Assembly (NCBI GenBank): GCA_011525785.1
Contig: WYBT01000039.1
Location: 203,656-267,655, forward strand
Direction: 5' to 3'
Source: Planctomycetaceae bacterium
Lineage (GTDB): Bacteria > Planctomycetota > UBA1135 > GCA-002686595
DNA: 64,000 nucleotides
How positions within the stretch are numbered: the first letter of the stretch is position 1; each line of letters starts with the position of its first letter. The notes beneath the pieces were generated by a model. The model was not told where the DNA came from, did no database searches, and saw nothing but the letters and a program-made list of their open reading frames with translations. A program made the position numbers and the translations under genes. Below, in pieces: positions 51,305 to 59,127 of this stretch.

Positions 51305-52295
51305 GCACGCGGAACGAAACTACCGCCTCAGCAAGGCCGTGGAGTTCCCGCAGGGCGGCTTGCGCGAGGGTCGTAGCCCGGTCTGCGTAGGCATCGTCCG
51401 TCGCAAGCTTCGCACGGTGCGACAAGGTCCAGCGCGCCGCTGTCGAGATGCTCGTCCGAAGACGCGCCGCGATCTGACGCACGCCCTCCGCAGCCAACTC
51501 ACGGAGCAGGCCAGCCAGGAGCGTGTCTCGATCCGCTTCGCGCTCGATGCGCACGTGGAGCAAGTGTTCGAGTTCGCCCGCGTCGCACAGCGCGAGCCCG
51601 ACCTCCGTCCCGTCCGCAAGGAGGGCCTTGCGGCGCATCCACGCGAGGACGGTCGGCGGCGCCGCAGCGAGGAGCTCGTCCAACGGGTCGTGCACGTCAC
51701 TGCACGCCCGCATTCTCGTCTCGATCCAGCGCGCCAAGCCTGGTGAGAGCGGCTCGCCGAAGACCTCGGCGTACGAACTCGCACAGACGCGGCCCCCTGA
51801 GGAGTCGCGCACCAGCGACTCCACCCAGTGCCGCGATAGCCATGGACGCCCGTACCCCCGCGCGTAGTCCGCGGCGCTGCCATGCGGATACAACGCGGGC
51901 GACGAAGCGAGACCTGCCGTTACCGGGTTGAAGTCGATGTAGCGGACGAGATGTCGTCGGTAGGTCAACGAGTCCACGCGTTTGGAGCTGAAGCGACCGC
52001 GCATCAGCGGACCATCGCGACGACGGCTGCGGTTGAACCAGCGGACGTACTGATTCAGGAGCCACTGCATCGCAGACGACAGCTCCCCGAGTGGACTTCG
52101 CACGAGCAGGTGAAAGTGCGTGGAAAGCACCGCATAGCCATGAACTTCGAGTCGGCCAGCGCGAACCAGGCGCGCCAGCAGTGAAAGGAAGAAGCGGATG
52201 TCGGTGCGGTCTTCAAACATCGTCCGACGCGCCAGACCTCGATTCATCACGTGATGCCAGGCGTCGGGTTCGTCTCTTCGCGGGCGGCGGGGCAT
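51300..52295 (-). mobile_element. RAYT-type (REP-associated) Y1 transposase gene
   Basis: This 331-residue protein belongs to the IS200/IS605-like Y1 (HUH) group, most like REP-associated tyrosine transposases. It has WHHVMNRG near the N-terminus, the HUH pair His60/His62 (STHFHLLVRSP) and catalytic Tyr83 (NQYVRWFNRSRR). RGRFSSKRV and YRRHLVRYIDFNPVTAGL follow, a block typical of RAYTs. A C-terminal helical extension of about 150 residues includes a DnaA-like HTH (VRQIAARLRTSISTAAR). ATG 52295 has GGAGG nine bases upstream. The 93-bp palindrome begins 66 bp upstream of it, and the gene-plus-palindrome unit is bounded by 100-bp direct repeats. It likely nicks or processes the palindromic elements seen at four loci (inference from RAYT/REP biology). 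Confidence 0.88.
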
Positions 52296-52360
52296 CGTTG
52301 AGTCCTCCGCGCACTTGACGGGTCCTCAGCCCGCCCCGTCGCCACGGAGTTCCCGTCTGA

Positions 52361-52469
52361 CGTTGGTTGTACGGTGCCAGAGCAATCTGTCCCACGCCGC
52401 GCAACGCAACGGGCGATCCGAACGCAACGGCGGCGTGGGACAGATTGCTCTGGCACCGTACAACCAACG
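52361..52469. repeat. 93-bp palindromic element, locus 4 (next to the RAYT gene)
   Basis: Perfect 40-bp inverted arms (52361-52400 and 52430-52469) enclose a 29-nt loop, the longest stem of the set. The GTAC-to-GTAC core is 52369-52461, 93 bp. Its right end (52461) is immediately followed by the second copy of the 100-bp repeat, so the core end coincides exactly with the end of the inserted module. The element lies in the RAYT leader, upstream of the divergent symporter gene. Confidence 0.96.
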
Positions 52470-52544
52470 CGCGAGTACGTCCTCTGGCGCGACTGTCGCG
52501 TCACTGCACGCGACGCACAGCGCAACCGGCAGCAACCAGCGCAT
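52462..52544 (-). pseudogene. Truncated 5' fragment of the lipoprotein gene
   Basis: ATG 52544 opens a frame that copies the first 27 residues of the lipoprotein at 50655-51287 (MRWLLPVALCVACSDATVAP, then EDVLARW). After that the reading frame runs into the palindromic element and loses all similarity. It is the left-over target duplicate of the module insertion and should not be functional. Confidence 0.8.
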
Positions 52545-52561
52545 CGAGGGCCAAGTCTACG
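52462..52561. repeat. 100-bp direct repeat, copy 2
   Basis: This copy is 96% identical to 51205-51304, at an offset of 1257 bp. It starts directly after the palindrome core. Together the two copies bracket a 1157-bp module (51305-52461) that contains the RAYT gene and the palindrome. Confidence 0.97.
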
Positions 52562-52613
52562 CGTGGACACGCGTCGTGCGGCGGAGAAGGCCCGCTGCTA
52601 GCATCCCGCGCCC

Positions 52614-53921
52614 ATGGCCGGCGGCGTGTCCCACAACAAGATCCTGTTCGGGCTGGGACTGGGCGCGGTCGCGGGGATCGTCGCGAACACGCTGACGCAG
52701 AACTCGCCGGCGGCGAAGGAGACGCTCGACACCGCGATCGATTCGGTCGCGCACCCCGTCGGGCAGATCTTCCTGCGACTGTTGTTCGTGGTCGTGATGC
52801 CGCTCGTGTTCGCGTCGATCGTGGTCGGCGTGGCGAGCCTGGGCGACCTGGGACGGCTGGGCAAGATGGGCGCGAAGACGCTGCTGTTCTTCGTGATCAC
52901 CTCGGGCGCGTCGGCGGTGCTCGGCATCGCGGCCATGGCGCTCGTCAGGCCCGGCTCGGGCTTCGGACAAGAGACCGTCGCCGAGCTGCAGCGCAAGTAC
53001 GCCGGCGACGTCGCGTCGTACGCCTCGAAGGCCGATGCGAATCGCACCACGGACCTGCTCGGCACGGTGAACCAGATCCTCGACATGTTCCTGCCGCGGA
53101 ACATGCTCAAGGCCGCGGTCGAGATGCAGATGATCCCGGTGATCCTCTTCGCGCTCCTCGTGGGCGCGGCCCTCACGCGCGTCGAGCAGCGCAAGCGCGA
53201 GGATCTGAGCACCTGGATGGAAGCGCTCGCCGACGCCATGGTCGAGATCGTGGGCTTCGCGATGAAGCTCGCGCCTTACGCGGTGTTCTGCCTGATCTTC
53301 GGCGTCACCGCGCGCTTCGGGCTCGGCCTGCTGCAGAAGCTCGGCCTGTACGTCGTGCTGATCCTGGGTTGCTACCTGATCCAGATCTGCGTGCTGTATC
53401 CGGTGCTGCTGGTGACCATGGCGCGCCGCAATCCCTGGCGCTTCCTGCGCGACGCGATGCCGATGATGGTCACGGCCTTCTCGACCTCGTCGAGCAGCGC
53501 CACCCTGCCGACGTCGCTGCGCATCGCGCGCGAGTCGCTCGGCATCCGGCCGCAGGTCGCGGGCTTCGTGCTGCCGCTCGGCGCGACGATGAACATGAAC
53601 GGCACAGCGCTGTTCGAAGGCGCGGTCGTGCTGTTCGTGGCGCAGGTGTTCGGAATCGACCTGTCGCTCGGCGAGCAGTTCACCGTGGTCGGCATGTGCA
53701 TCCTCACGGCCATCGGCGCGGCCGGCGTCCCCGGCGGCGCGCTGCCGCTGTTGATGGGCGTCATGGCGCAGGTCGGCGTGCCTCCTGACGGAATCGCCAT
53801 CATCCTGGGCGTCGATCGCCTGCTCGATATGGGCCGCACGGTCGTCAACGTGCTGGGCGATCAGATCTGCGCGGCCTATATCGAAGCCGGCGAACGCCGC
53901 TCCGACTCTGCGGCCGCCTGA
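52614..53921 (+). CDS. Dicarboxylate/amino-acid:cation symporter (DAACS family)
   Basis: This 435-residue membrane protein has eight or so helices and re-entrant loops of the GltP/DctA fold. The serine-rich hairpin AFSTSSSSATLPTSL and the substrate/cation motif LGATMNMNGTALFEG are diagnostic, and the last core helix block (GVPPDGIAIILGVDRLLDMG) carries the conserved Asp residues. It imports glutamate, aspartate or C4-dicarboxylates with Na+ or H+. A loop of about 50 residues after helix 3 (GFGQETVAELQRKYAGDVAS) is longer than in DctA. The start is ATG 52614, shortly after the second 100-bp repeat, so its promoter region was also affected by the module insertion. Confidence 0.93.
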   Translation: MAGGVSHNKILFGLGLGAVAGIVANTLTQNSPAAKETLDTAIDSVAHPVGQIFLRLLFVVVMPLVFASIVVGVASLGDLGRLGKMGAKTLLFFVITSGASAVLGIAAMALVRPGSGFGQETVAELQRKYAGDVASYASKADANRTTDLLGTVNQILDMFLPRNMLKAAVEMQMIPVILFALLVGAALTRVEQRKREDLSTWMEALADAMVEIVGFAMKLAPYAVFCLIFGVTARFGLGLLQKLGLYVVLILGCYLIQICVLYPVLLVTMARRNPWRFLRDAMPMMVTAFSTSSSSATLPTSLRIARESLGIRPQVAGFVLPLGATMNMNGTALFEGAVVLFVAQVFGIDLSLGEQFTVVGMCILTAIGAAGVPGGALPLLMGVMAQVGVPPDGIAIILGVDRLLDMGRTVVNVLGDQICAAYIEAGERRSDSAAA

Positions 53922-53989
53922 AGAGCGCAGGCGCGCCTCGCGGGCGCTACGCTTGTCGGCCTCGTCACTCCATTTCAAGGACCCTTCAA

Positions 53990-55168
53990 GTGCTCCATCG
54001 ACTCATCGCCATCGGCGCCGTCGCGCTGTGTTCGTTCGCCCCGCAAGGAGATCGTCCGATCCCGGCTGACACCGAGATCGTCACGACGGCCTCTGGCCTC
54101 AAGTACTCCGTGCTCAGCAAGGGTGACGACGTCACCAAGCCCAAGGCGGGCGATCAGGTCAAGGTGCACTACACGGGCTGGCTGCCGGACACCGGCAAGA
54201 TCTTCGACTCCTCGCTGCGCACCGGTCAGCCGTTCACCTTCGCGCTCGGCCAGGGCCAGGTCATCGCCGGCTGGGACGAGGGCGTGGCGCTGATGTCGCG
54301 CGGCTCGCGCTACAAGTTCACGATCCCGCCGGGCCTGGGCTACGGCGCTCAGGGCAGCGGTCCGATCCCGGCCAACGCGACGCTGGTGTTCGAAGTCGAG
54401 TTGCTCGACATCATCCGCGCGCCCGAGTTCCACCAGGCCAACAAGGACGCGCAGAAGAAGACCGAAGACGGTCTGGTCTACGAGTTCCTCACGCAGGGCA
54501 AGGGCGCGCTCGCCAACGAGTCGGACATCCTCACCATGAAGCTCGCCATCTGGCGCGCGAACGGCGAGCTGCTGCACTGCACCGAGATCCACGAGCGCAA
54601 CAACCCGCGCAAGGGCACGGCGGACTCGTTCGGCTGGCCGCTGATCAAGCGCGCGCTCAAGGTGCTCAACGTCGGCTCACGCTGCCGCTTCGAGGCCAGC
54701 GCGGTCGATTCGCTGGGCAAGGAGATCGGCGCCTCGCTCGGCGCGGACGCGCAACTGGTGTGGGAGCTCGAGCTCATCGACGCCAAGCCCTCCAACATCC
54801 CCGCCTTCGCGATGCCCGCCGACAGCGCGCTCAAGGCCACCGCGAGCGGCCTCAAGTACGAAGTCATCAAGGAAGGCACGGGCCGCAAGCCCTCGGGCCC
54901 GACCGAGAGCGTCACGGTGCACTACGCCGGCTGGCTCACCGACGGCACGCTGTTCGACAGCTCCTACGGCCGCGGTGAGACGACCTCGTTCGCGCTCAAT
55001 CGCGTGATCAAGGGCTGGACCGAGGGCGTGCAGCTCATGAGCGAAGGCGGCGTCTACAAGTTCGTGATCCCCGGCGACCTCGCCTACGGCCCGCGCGGCT
55101 CGCCGCCGAAGATCGGCCCCAACGCCACGCTCGTGTTCCTGATCGAGCTGGTAAAGGTCGGCCAGTAG
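53990..55168 (+). CDS. Exported triple-FKBP-domain peptidyl-prolyl isomerase
   Basis: This 392-residue protein has a signal peptide (LHRLIAIGAVALCSFAPQGD) and three FKBP-like units. Unit 1 (about 35-140) and unit 3 (about 280-392) keep the FKBP core: VKVHYTGWLPDTGKIFDSS and VTVHYAGWLTDGTLFDSSYG, then GWDEGVALMSRG, GLGYGAQG and NATLVFEVELLDI. Unit 2 (about 150-265) has the outline (ILTMKLAIWRANGELLHC, LVWELELI) but lacks the active-site aromatic residues and is probably structural. It likely assists folding in the periplasm. GTG 53990 has AGGA nine bases upstream. A strong terminator follows at 55204. Confidence 0.92.
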   Translation: MLHRLIAIGAVALCSFAPQGDRPIPADTEIVTTASGLKYSVLSKGDDVTKPKAGDQVKVHYTGWLPDTGKIFDSSLRTGQPFTFALGQGQVIAGWDEGVALMSRGSRYKFTIPPGLGYGAQGSGPIPANATLVFEVELLDIIRAPEFHQANKDAQKKTEDGLVYEFLTQGKGALANESDILTMKLAIWRANGELLHCTEIHERNNPRKGTADSFGWPLIKRALKVLNVGSRCRFEASAVDSLGKEIGASLGADAQLVWELELIDAKPSNIPAFAMPADSALKATASGLKYEVIKEGTGRKPSGPTESVTVHYAGWLTDGTLFDSSYGRGETTSFALNRVIKGWTEGVQLMSEGGVYKFVIPGDLAYGPRGSPPKIGPNATLVFLIELVKVGQ

Positions 55169-55203
55169 CCGCCACAGGGCCTTCGAGCCCGAAAAAGCCT
55201 CGC

Positions 55204-55247
55204 GCGGCGCGCGCCGGATCCACTTCCGGCGCGCGCCGCTCGCTTTT
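55204..55247 (+). terminator. Intrinsic terminator after the FKBP gene
   Basis: A perfect 14-bp GC-only stem (GCGGCGCGCGCCGG at 55204-55217 with 55226-55239) has an 8-nt loop and is followed by TCGCTTTT. It lies 36 bp after the stop codon. Confidence 0.87.
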
Positions 55248-55295
55248 CGTGCAACGCTGCGCGGCGCGCGGCACTGTGGAGTGCGAGGTCCCCAC

Positions 55296-57524
55296 GTGGA
55301 ATCGAGCAACTCCCTGGAACGCGCGCTCGAGAGCGAGCTCGGCTGGCTGCAGGCGCTGGCGTTGAAGCTCGTGGCCGACGCGTCGGCCGCCGACGACCTC
55401 GTGCAGGAAGCGCTGCTGACCGCGCTGCGCGAACGACCCGAGTCCTTCGGCGCGTACGGACTGCGCCGCTGGCTCGCGACCACACTCGCCTTCCGCGCGC
55501 GACATGCCTGGCGCTCGCAGCGGCGCCGGCGCGAGCGCGAGCAACGCGCGGCGCGACCCGAAGCCACTGCAGACTCGAGCGATACCGCAGCCTTGGCCGA
55601 GGCCCAGCACGCGCTGAGCCAGGCTGTGCACGCGCTGGCCGAGCCCTATCGCTCGGTGGTGCTGCTGCGCTACTTCGAAGGCCTCACTCCCGCGCAGATC
55701 GCCGCGCGCCGCAGCGTTCCGGCCGCGACCGTTCGCAGCCAACTGCTGCGCGCGCACGACCAACTCCGCGCCGCGCTAGATCGTCGCCACGGCGGTGACG
55801 CGCGCGCCTGGAGCCTCGCCTTCCTTCCGCTCGCCCTCGACCGCAGCACGCTCTGGCAGGCAGCGTGGCTCGGCTCTCCACTGGTCCTGCTCGCGCTCAT
55901 GTTGAAACCCTGGATCGCACTCGCGCTCGCCGTTGTGTGCAGCGTTGGACTCTGGCGTTGGACCTCGAACACCTCGGACGTTGCGCCGACAGCTGCTGCG
56001 GCTGCCATCGCCTCCGCGGAGCCGAAGATCGAAGTCGAACAGCGCTCGGACGTCACAGCACGCGTCGAAGGCGAGCGAAACGACGTCGCGCTCCCGCCGG
56101 TCGCCAGCGAGACCCCGCGACCCGAGCCGTTGCGAGGTCGGGTGATCGACGAAGGCACGCGCCAGCCGCTCTCCGATCTCGAATTGCGCGTTGTGCAGCA
56201 GAGGATGGGTCTCGAGGAGTTCGTCAGCACCGACGCCGACGGCCGCTTCGAGTGCTCAACGCTGTTCGCCGCCGGCACGCTGCGCATTGGAAGCGCCAAC
56301 CGAGTGGGGTCCGATTCGCACGCCCTTTTCTCCGGACAGTCGAACGGAGCCTACCTGGATGTCGAGCAGAGCCTGAGCTGGAACGGGCGCGACGAACTCG
56401 AGCTCGCGCTCCCGTCGGCCCTGATCGTGCACGTGTCGTGGACGGCGCCCGCGCCCCTGATGGCTCGGGATCTGCTCGCCCAGCTGCACCTTCAAGACCC
56501 CGACCAAGGCGAGTTCTGCATCCAAACCCCTCTTCGAGGCGACCCCTCGTATGCGCGCTTTCCTCCCATGCTCGGAGCGGCGCCGCTGAGCGGCCCCAAA
56601 CTGCTGCGTGTCGTCAGCCGCGACGGACTGTGGCGCGGTGAAGCGCTCACGCCGACGCCGCGACCAGCGTCCGAGGGTCCGCTGCACATCGAACTGCTCG
56701 CGAGCGGCAAGGTCGTGGTCGAACTCGGGCCGTCGCCGATTCCCAAGGACACGGTCGCGCTGCTGCGCCGCCTGCCGAAGGGCCCCGCTCAAGTCCGTGG
56801 CGAGAACGAGCGCGTGCACAGCGAAGGTCGCTCCGAATTCGGAGGCCTGGAAGGCGGCGAGTACGAGCTCGATGTGCGCGCCGAAGGCTTCGAGCGCGTC
56901 GTGCGGCAGATCGTCGTGAAGCCCGGCGACGTGAGGCTCGAAACCGTCGCCCTTGCGCCGCTCAGCGCGCCTGTCGCCATCCGCGGCGAGGTGCGCACCC
57001 GCAGTGGTCAAGCCAACGAGTCGACGGCGCTCTCCCTGATGTCGACCGACTTCAGCGTGGCGCGAGAGATCTTCCCTGAGTGGGTCGAACGCGACGGCCG
57101 CTGGTGTGCGCCGTTCGAGTTCGGGGATCTTCCCGCCGGAACCTATCAGCTTCGAGTCACAGCAGGTCGGATCGCGCGCGCCTGGAGCGGCGCTGCGCTC
57201 GAGTTTTCAGCGCCAGCCGAAGGGGTCGTCCTGACCTGCGATGACTTGGCGCCCACCGAGCGTTTGGAGTTGCAACTCTTCGACGCGCGGACTGCTGAGC
57301 CGATCACGGAAGCCTTCGTGGCCGTCGGCGCCGGACTCGCCCAGGCGGCGGCGGATCGCCAGCAAGCCATGCACGTGTGGGTGATCGAGCACGCTGAGGG
57401 CCTCGAGGTCGAGTGGCACGCGGGCTGCAAGGGCTACGCGGCGGCGCGCGGCACGAACCGCGCCGCGACGCTGGTCGACGGAATGTGGCGGCTGCGCGTC
57501 GAGCTGCAGCCAGCGGAGAAGTAG
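55296..57524 (+). CDS. ECF sigma factor fused to membrane segments and a long beta-rich tail
   Basis: This 742-residue protein begins as an ECF sigma factor (about 1-170): LVADASAADDLVQEALLTAL (region 2), YGLRRWLATTLAFRARHAWR, and region 4 YFEGLTPAQIAARRSVPAAT, then VRSQLLRAHDQLRA. Two hydrophobic stretches follow (WLGSPLVLLALML and PWIALALAVVCSVGLWRW, about 190-226), then a 500-residue tail. The tail starts with a carboxypeptidase-regulatory-like module (LRGRVIDEGTRQPLSDLELR, STDADGRFECSTLFAAGTLR) and has further beta-sandwich-like repeats (GGLEGGEYELDVRAEGFERV, DLPAGTYQLRVTAGR). A sigma factor tethered to the membrane by its own C-terminus could sense outside signals and be released by proteolysis (inference). 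GTG 55296 has GAGG upstream. The topology, one or two spans, is unresolved. Confidence 0.88.
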   Translation: MESSNSLERALESELGWLQALALKLVADASAADDLVQEALLTALRERPESFGAYGLRRWLATTLAFRARHAWRSQRRRREREQRAARPEATADSSDTAALAEAQHALSQAVHALAEPYRSVVLLRYFEGLTPAQIAARRSVPAATVRSQLLRAHDQLRAALDRRHGGDARAWSLAFLPLALDRSTLWQAAWLGSPLVLLALMLKPWIALALAVVCSVGLWRWTSNTSDVAPTAAAAAIASAEPKIEVEQRSDVTARVEGERNDVALPPVASETPRPEPLRGRVIDEGTRQPLSDLELRVVQQRMGLEEFVSTDADGRFECSTLFAAGTLRIGSANRVGSDSHALFSGQSNGAYLDVEQSLSWNGRDELELALPSALIVHVSWTAPAPLMARDLLAQLHLQDPDQGEFCIQTPLRGDPSYARFPPMLGAAPLSGPKLLRVVSRDGLWRGEALTPTPRPASEGPLHIELLASGKVVVELGPSPIPKDTVALLRRLPKGPAQVRGENERVHSEGRSEFGGLEGGEYELDVRAEGFERVVRQIVVKPGDVRLETVALAPLSAPVAIRGEVRTRSGQANESTALSLMSTDFSVAREIFPEWVERDGRWCAPFEFGDLPAGTYQLRVTAGRIARAWSGAALEFSAPAEGVVLTCDDLAPTERLELQLFDARTAEPITEAFVAVGAGLAQAAADRQQAMHVWVIEHAEGLEVEWHAGCKGYAAARGTNRAATLVDGMWRLRVELQPAEK

Positions 57525-57545
57525 CCCGCTTCGCGCCCTTCGCGG

Positions 57546-57566
57546 CGCGCGCTGAACTCGAACGGC
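57546..57566. repeat. 21-bp direct repeat, copy A (mate at 59132-59152)
   Basis: These 21 bases (CGCGCGCTGAACTCGAACGG, then C) recur exactly at 59132-59152, where they encode the last seven residues of sppA on the minus strand (PFEFSAR). The two copies flank the SGNH-like gene. Similarity does not extend convincingly beyond the 21 bases. Confidence 0.8.
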
Positions 57567-57647
57567 CTGCGCACGCCGCGCACGACCGTGGCGCACTTGA
57601 CACGTTCGCCACAGCTCGTCGAGACTCGCCGGGCGGCGTTCGAGACC

Positions 57648-59027
57648 ATGCACAACGAGCCTTCTTCGCGCGCTGGGCGCCGCAGTGTCTGGGTGCGAGT
57701 TGCGTTGGTCACCCAGGCGCTGCTCGTGGGTCTGTTGCTGGTCGAGGTCGCGGCCCGAGTTCGCGCTCGCGCCGACGGCGAACCCTACAACGCGTGGAAA
57801 ACCAGCGAGGAGTGGCGCGACACCGTCGCTTCGGTCACGGCGACTCTGCAGCAGCAGGAGATCGGCGATCCCGCGCTCACGGTCAAGGGGGCCCGGCGGG
57901 ACGACAACGTCGTGCTCAACCCCTACGTGGGCTACGACTGGAAGCACATGACCGCGCAAGTCTGCGCCGAACTCGAGCACTTCCAGTCACCGCAGAGCCA
58001 AGACGGGTTCGAGGTGCTCATCGTCGGCGGCTCGGTTGCAACGGGGTTTGGCAATCACGTCGGGCGAGAGCTCGGCGAGATGCTCAGCAACGATGCGCGT
58101 CTGGGCCATCGAACGGCGTACGTCTTTCCCCATGGCCGCGCCGGGTACAAGCAGCCGCAGCAGGTGCTCTGGATCACGTACTTGCTGAGCTTGGGATACC
58201 AGCCGGATCTCGTGATCAATCTCGACGGCTTCAACGAACTCGCGTTGGGCGCCGAGAACGTGATGCGCGGGGCCCATCCGATCCATCCTGCGATCGGGCA
58301 TTGGGCCAATCTGGTCAAGGGCGGCGCGATCGACCGTGAAACCCTCGATATCGCGCTGCGTGGACGCAACGCGCAGCACGAGGCGCAGGCGCTGCACGAC
58401 CGCGCCGAGGCCTGGAAGCTGCACTACAGCGCGGTCGCAGGCCCGCTGGTCTCGTCGCGCTTGAAGCGCGCGCACGCCGAGTATTCGCGCGCGCAAGATG
58501 ACTACACGGCGTTGCTCACCAAGAAGGCGGCCGAAGGCTTCGCGGCCACCATGCTCGGACCGCCGTTCGAAGGCGACTCGGTGGCCACGAGCGTTCGAAG
58601 CTGGACCGAGTCATCGCGCTCGCTCGCCGCGATCTGCGCGGCGCGCTCGATCCGCTACATGCACGTGCTCCAGCCCACGCTGCACGACACGGGCTCCAAA
58701 CCGCTGACCGAGACGGAGATCGCCGGCGGTGAGCTGCGAGACCATTGGATCAACGCGATTCGGCTCGGCTACCCCAAGTTGCGTGAGGCGGGCGAGCAGC
58801 TCGGCGCAGCAGGGATCTTCTTCTTCGACGGCTCGAAGGCCTTCGAGAACTCGACGCAAACCCTGTACACCGACGGCTGCCATTTCACGGTCGAGGGCAA
58901 CCAAATCCTCGCTCGCGCGATCGCCGAGGCGTTCTTGGCCAACCTGGACAAGCTGCAGGTCGATCCTGCCGCCGCGCAGAACCCCGGGCGCGCGAAGAAC
59001 GGGAAAACCCGGGGCGAGCGGCGCTGA
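57648..59027 (+). CDS. Membrane-anchored SGNH/GDSL-hydrolase-like protein
   Basis: This 459-residue protein has one N-terminal membrane helix (RVALVTQALLVGLLLVEVAA) and a large outer domain. SGNH-like blocks can be seen: VLIVGGSVATGFG (block I, Ser after GG), PDLVINLDGFNEL (block III region with Asn) and YTDGCHFTVEGNQILARAIA (block V, Asp-x2-His). A central 150-residue helical insert separates blocks III and V. Such proteins may add or remove acyl groups on surface polysaccharides; the substrate is unknown. ATG 57648 places the membrane helix near the N-terminus. The gene is bracketed by a 21-bp direct repeat (57546-57566 and 59132-59152), which hints at insertion next to the end of sppA. Confidence 0.75.
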   Translation: MHNEPSSRAGRRSVWVRVALVTQALLVGLLLVEVAARVRARADGEPYNAWKTSEEWRDTVASVTATLQQQEIGDPALTVKGARRDDNVVLNPYVGYDWKHMTAQVCAELEHFQSPQSQDGFEVLIVGGSVATGFGNHVGRELGEMLSNDARLGHRTAYVFPHGRAGYKQPQQVLWITYLLSLGYQPDLVINLDGFNELALGAENVMRGAHPIHPAIGHWANLVKGGAIDRETLDIALRGRNAQHEAQALHDRAEAWKLHYSAVAGPLVSSRLKRAHAEYSRAQDDYTALLTKKAAEGFAATMLGPPFEGDSVATSVRSWTESSRSLAAICAARSIRYMHVLQPTLHDTGSKPLTETEIAGGELRDHWINAIRLGYPKLREAGEQLGAAGIFFFDGSKAFENSTQTLYTDGCHFTVEGNQILARAIAEAFLANLDKLQVDPAAAQNPGRAKNGKTRGERR

Positions 59028-59127
59028 CGCGCGAAGCGAGCCGAGCGCCGCCGCTGCGGTCTGCGCTTCGCTCGAGCCCAGTTCGAGCGTCCTGGCGCCG
59101 ACCGAACGAAGACCAGCGCTGCTGACG

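Noticed and set aside
51300..52295. A full IS200/IS605 insertion sequence with accessory TnpB
   Set aside because: No tnpB gene or second subterminal hairpin is present; the protein is RAYT-like and only one palindrome is attached.
720..52469. Palindromic repeats as a CRISPR or CRISPR-like array
   Set aside because: The copies are far apart, not spaced as repeat-spacer units, and no cas genes are present.
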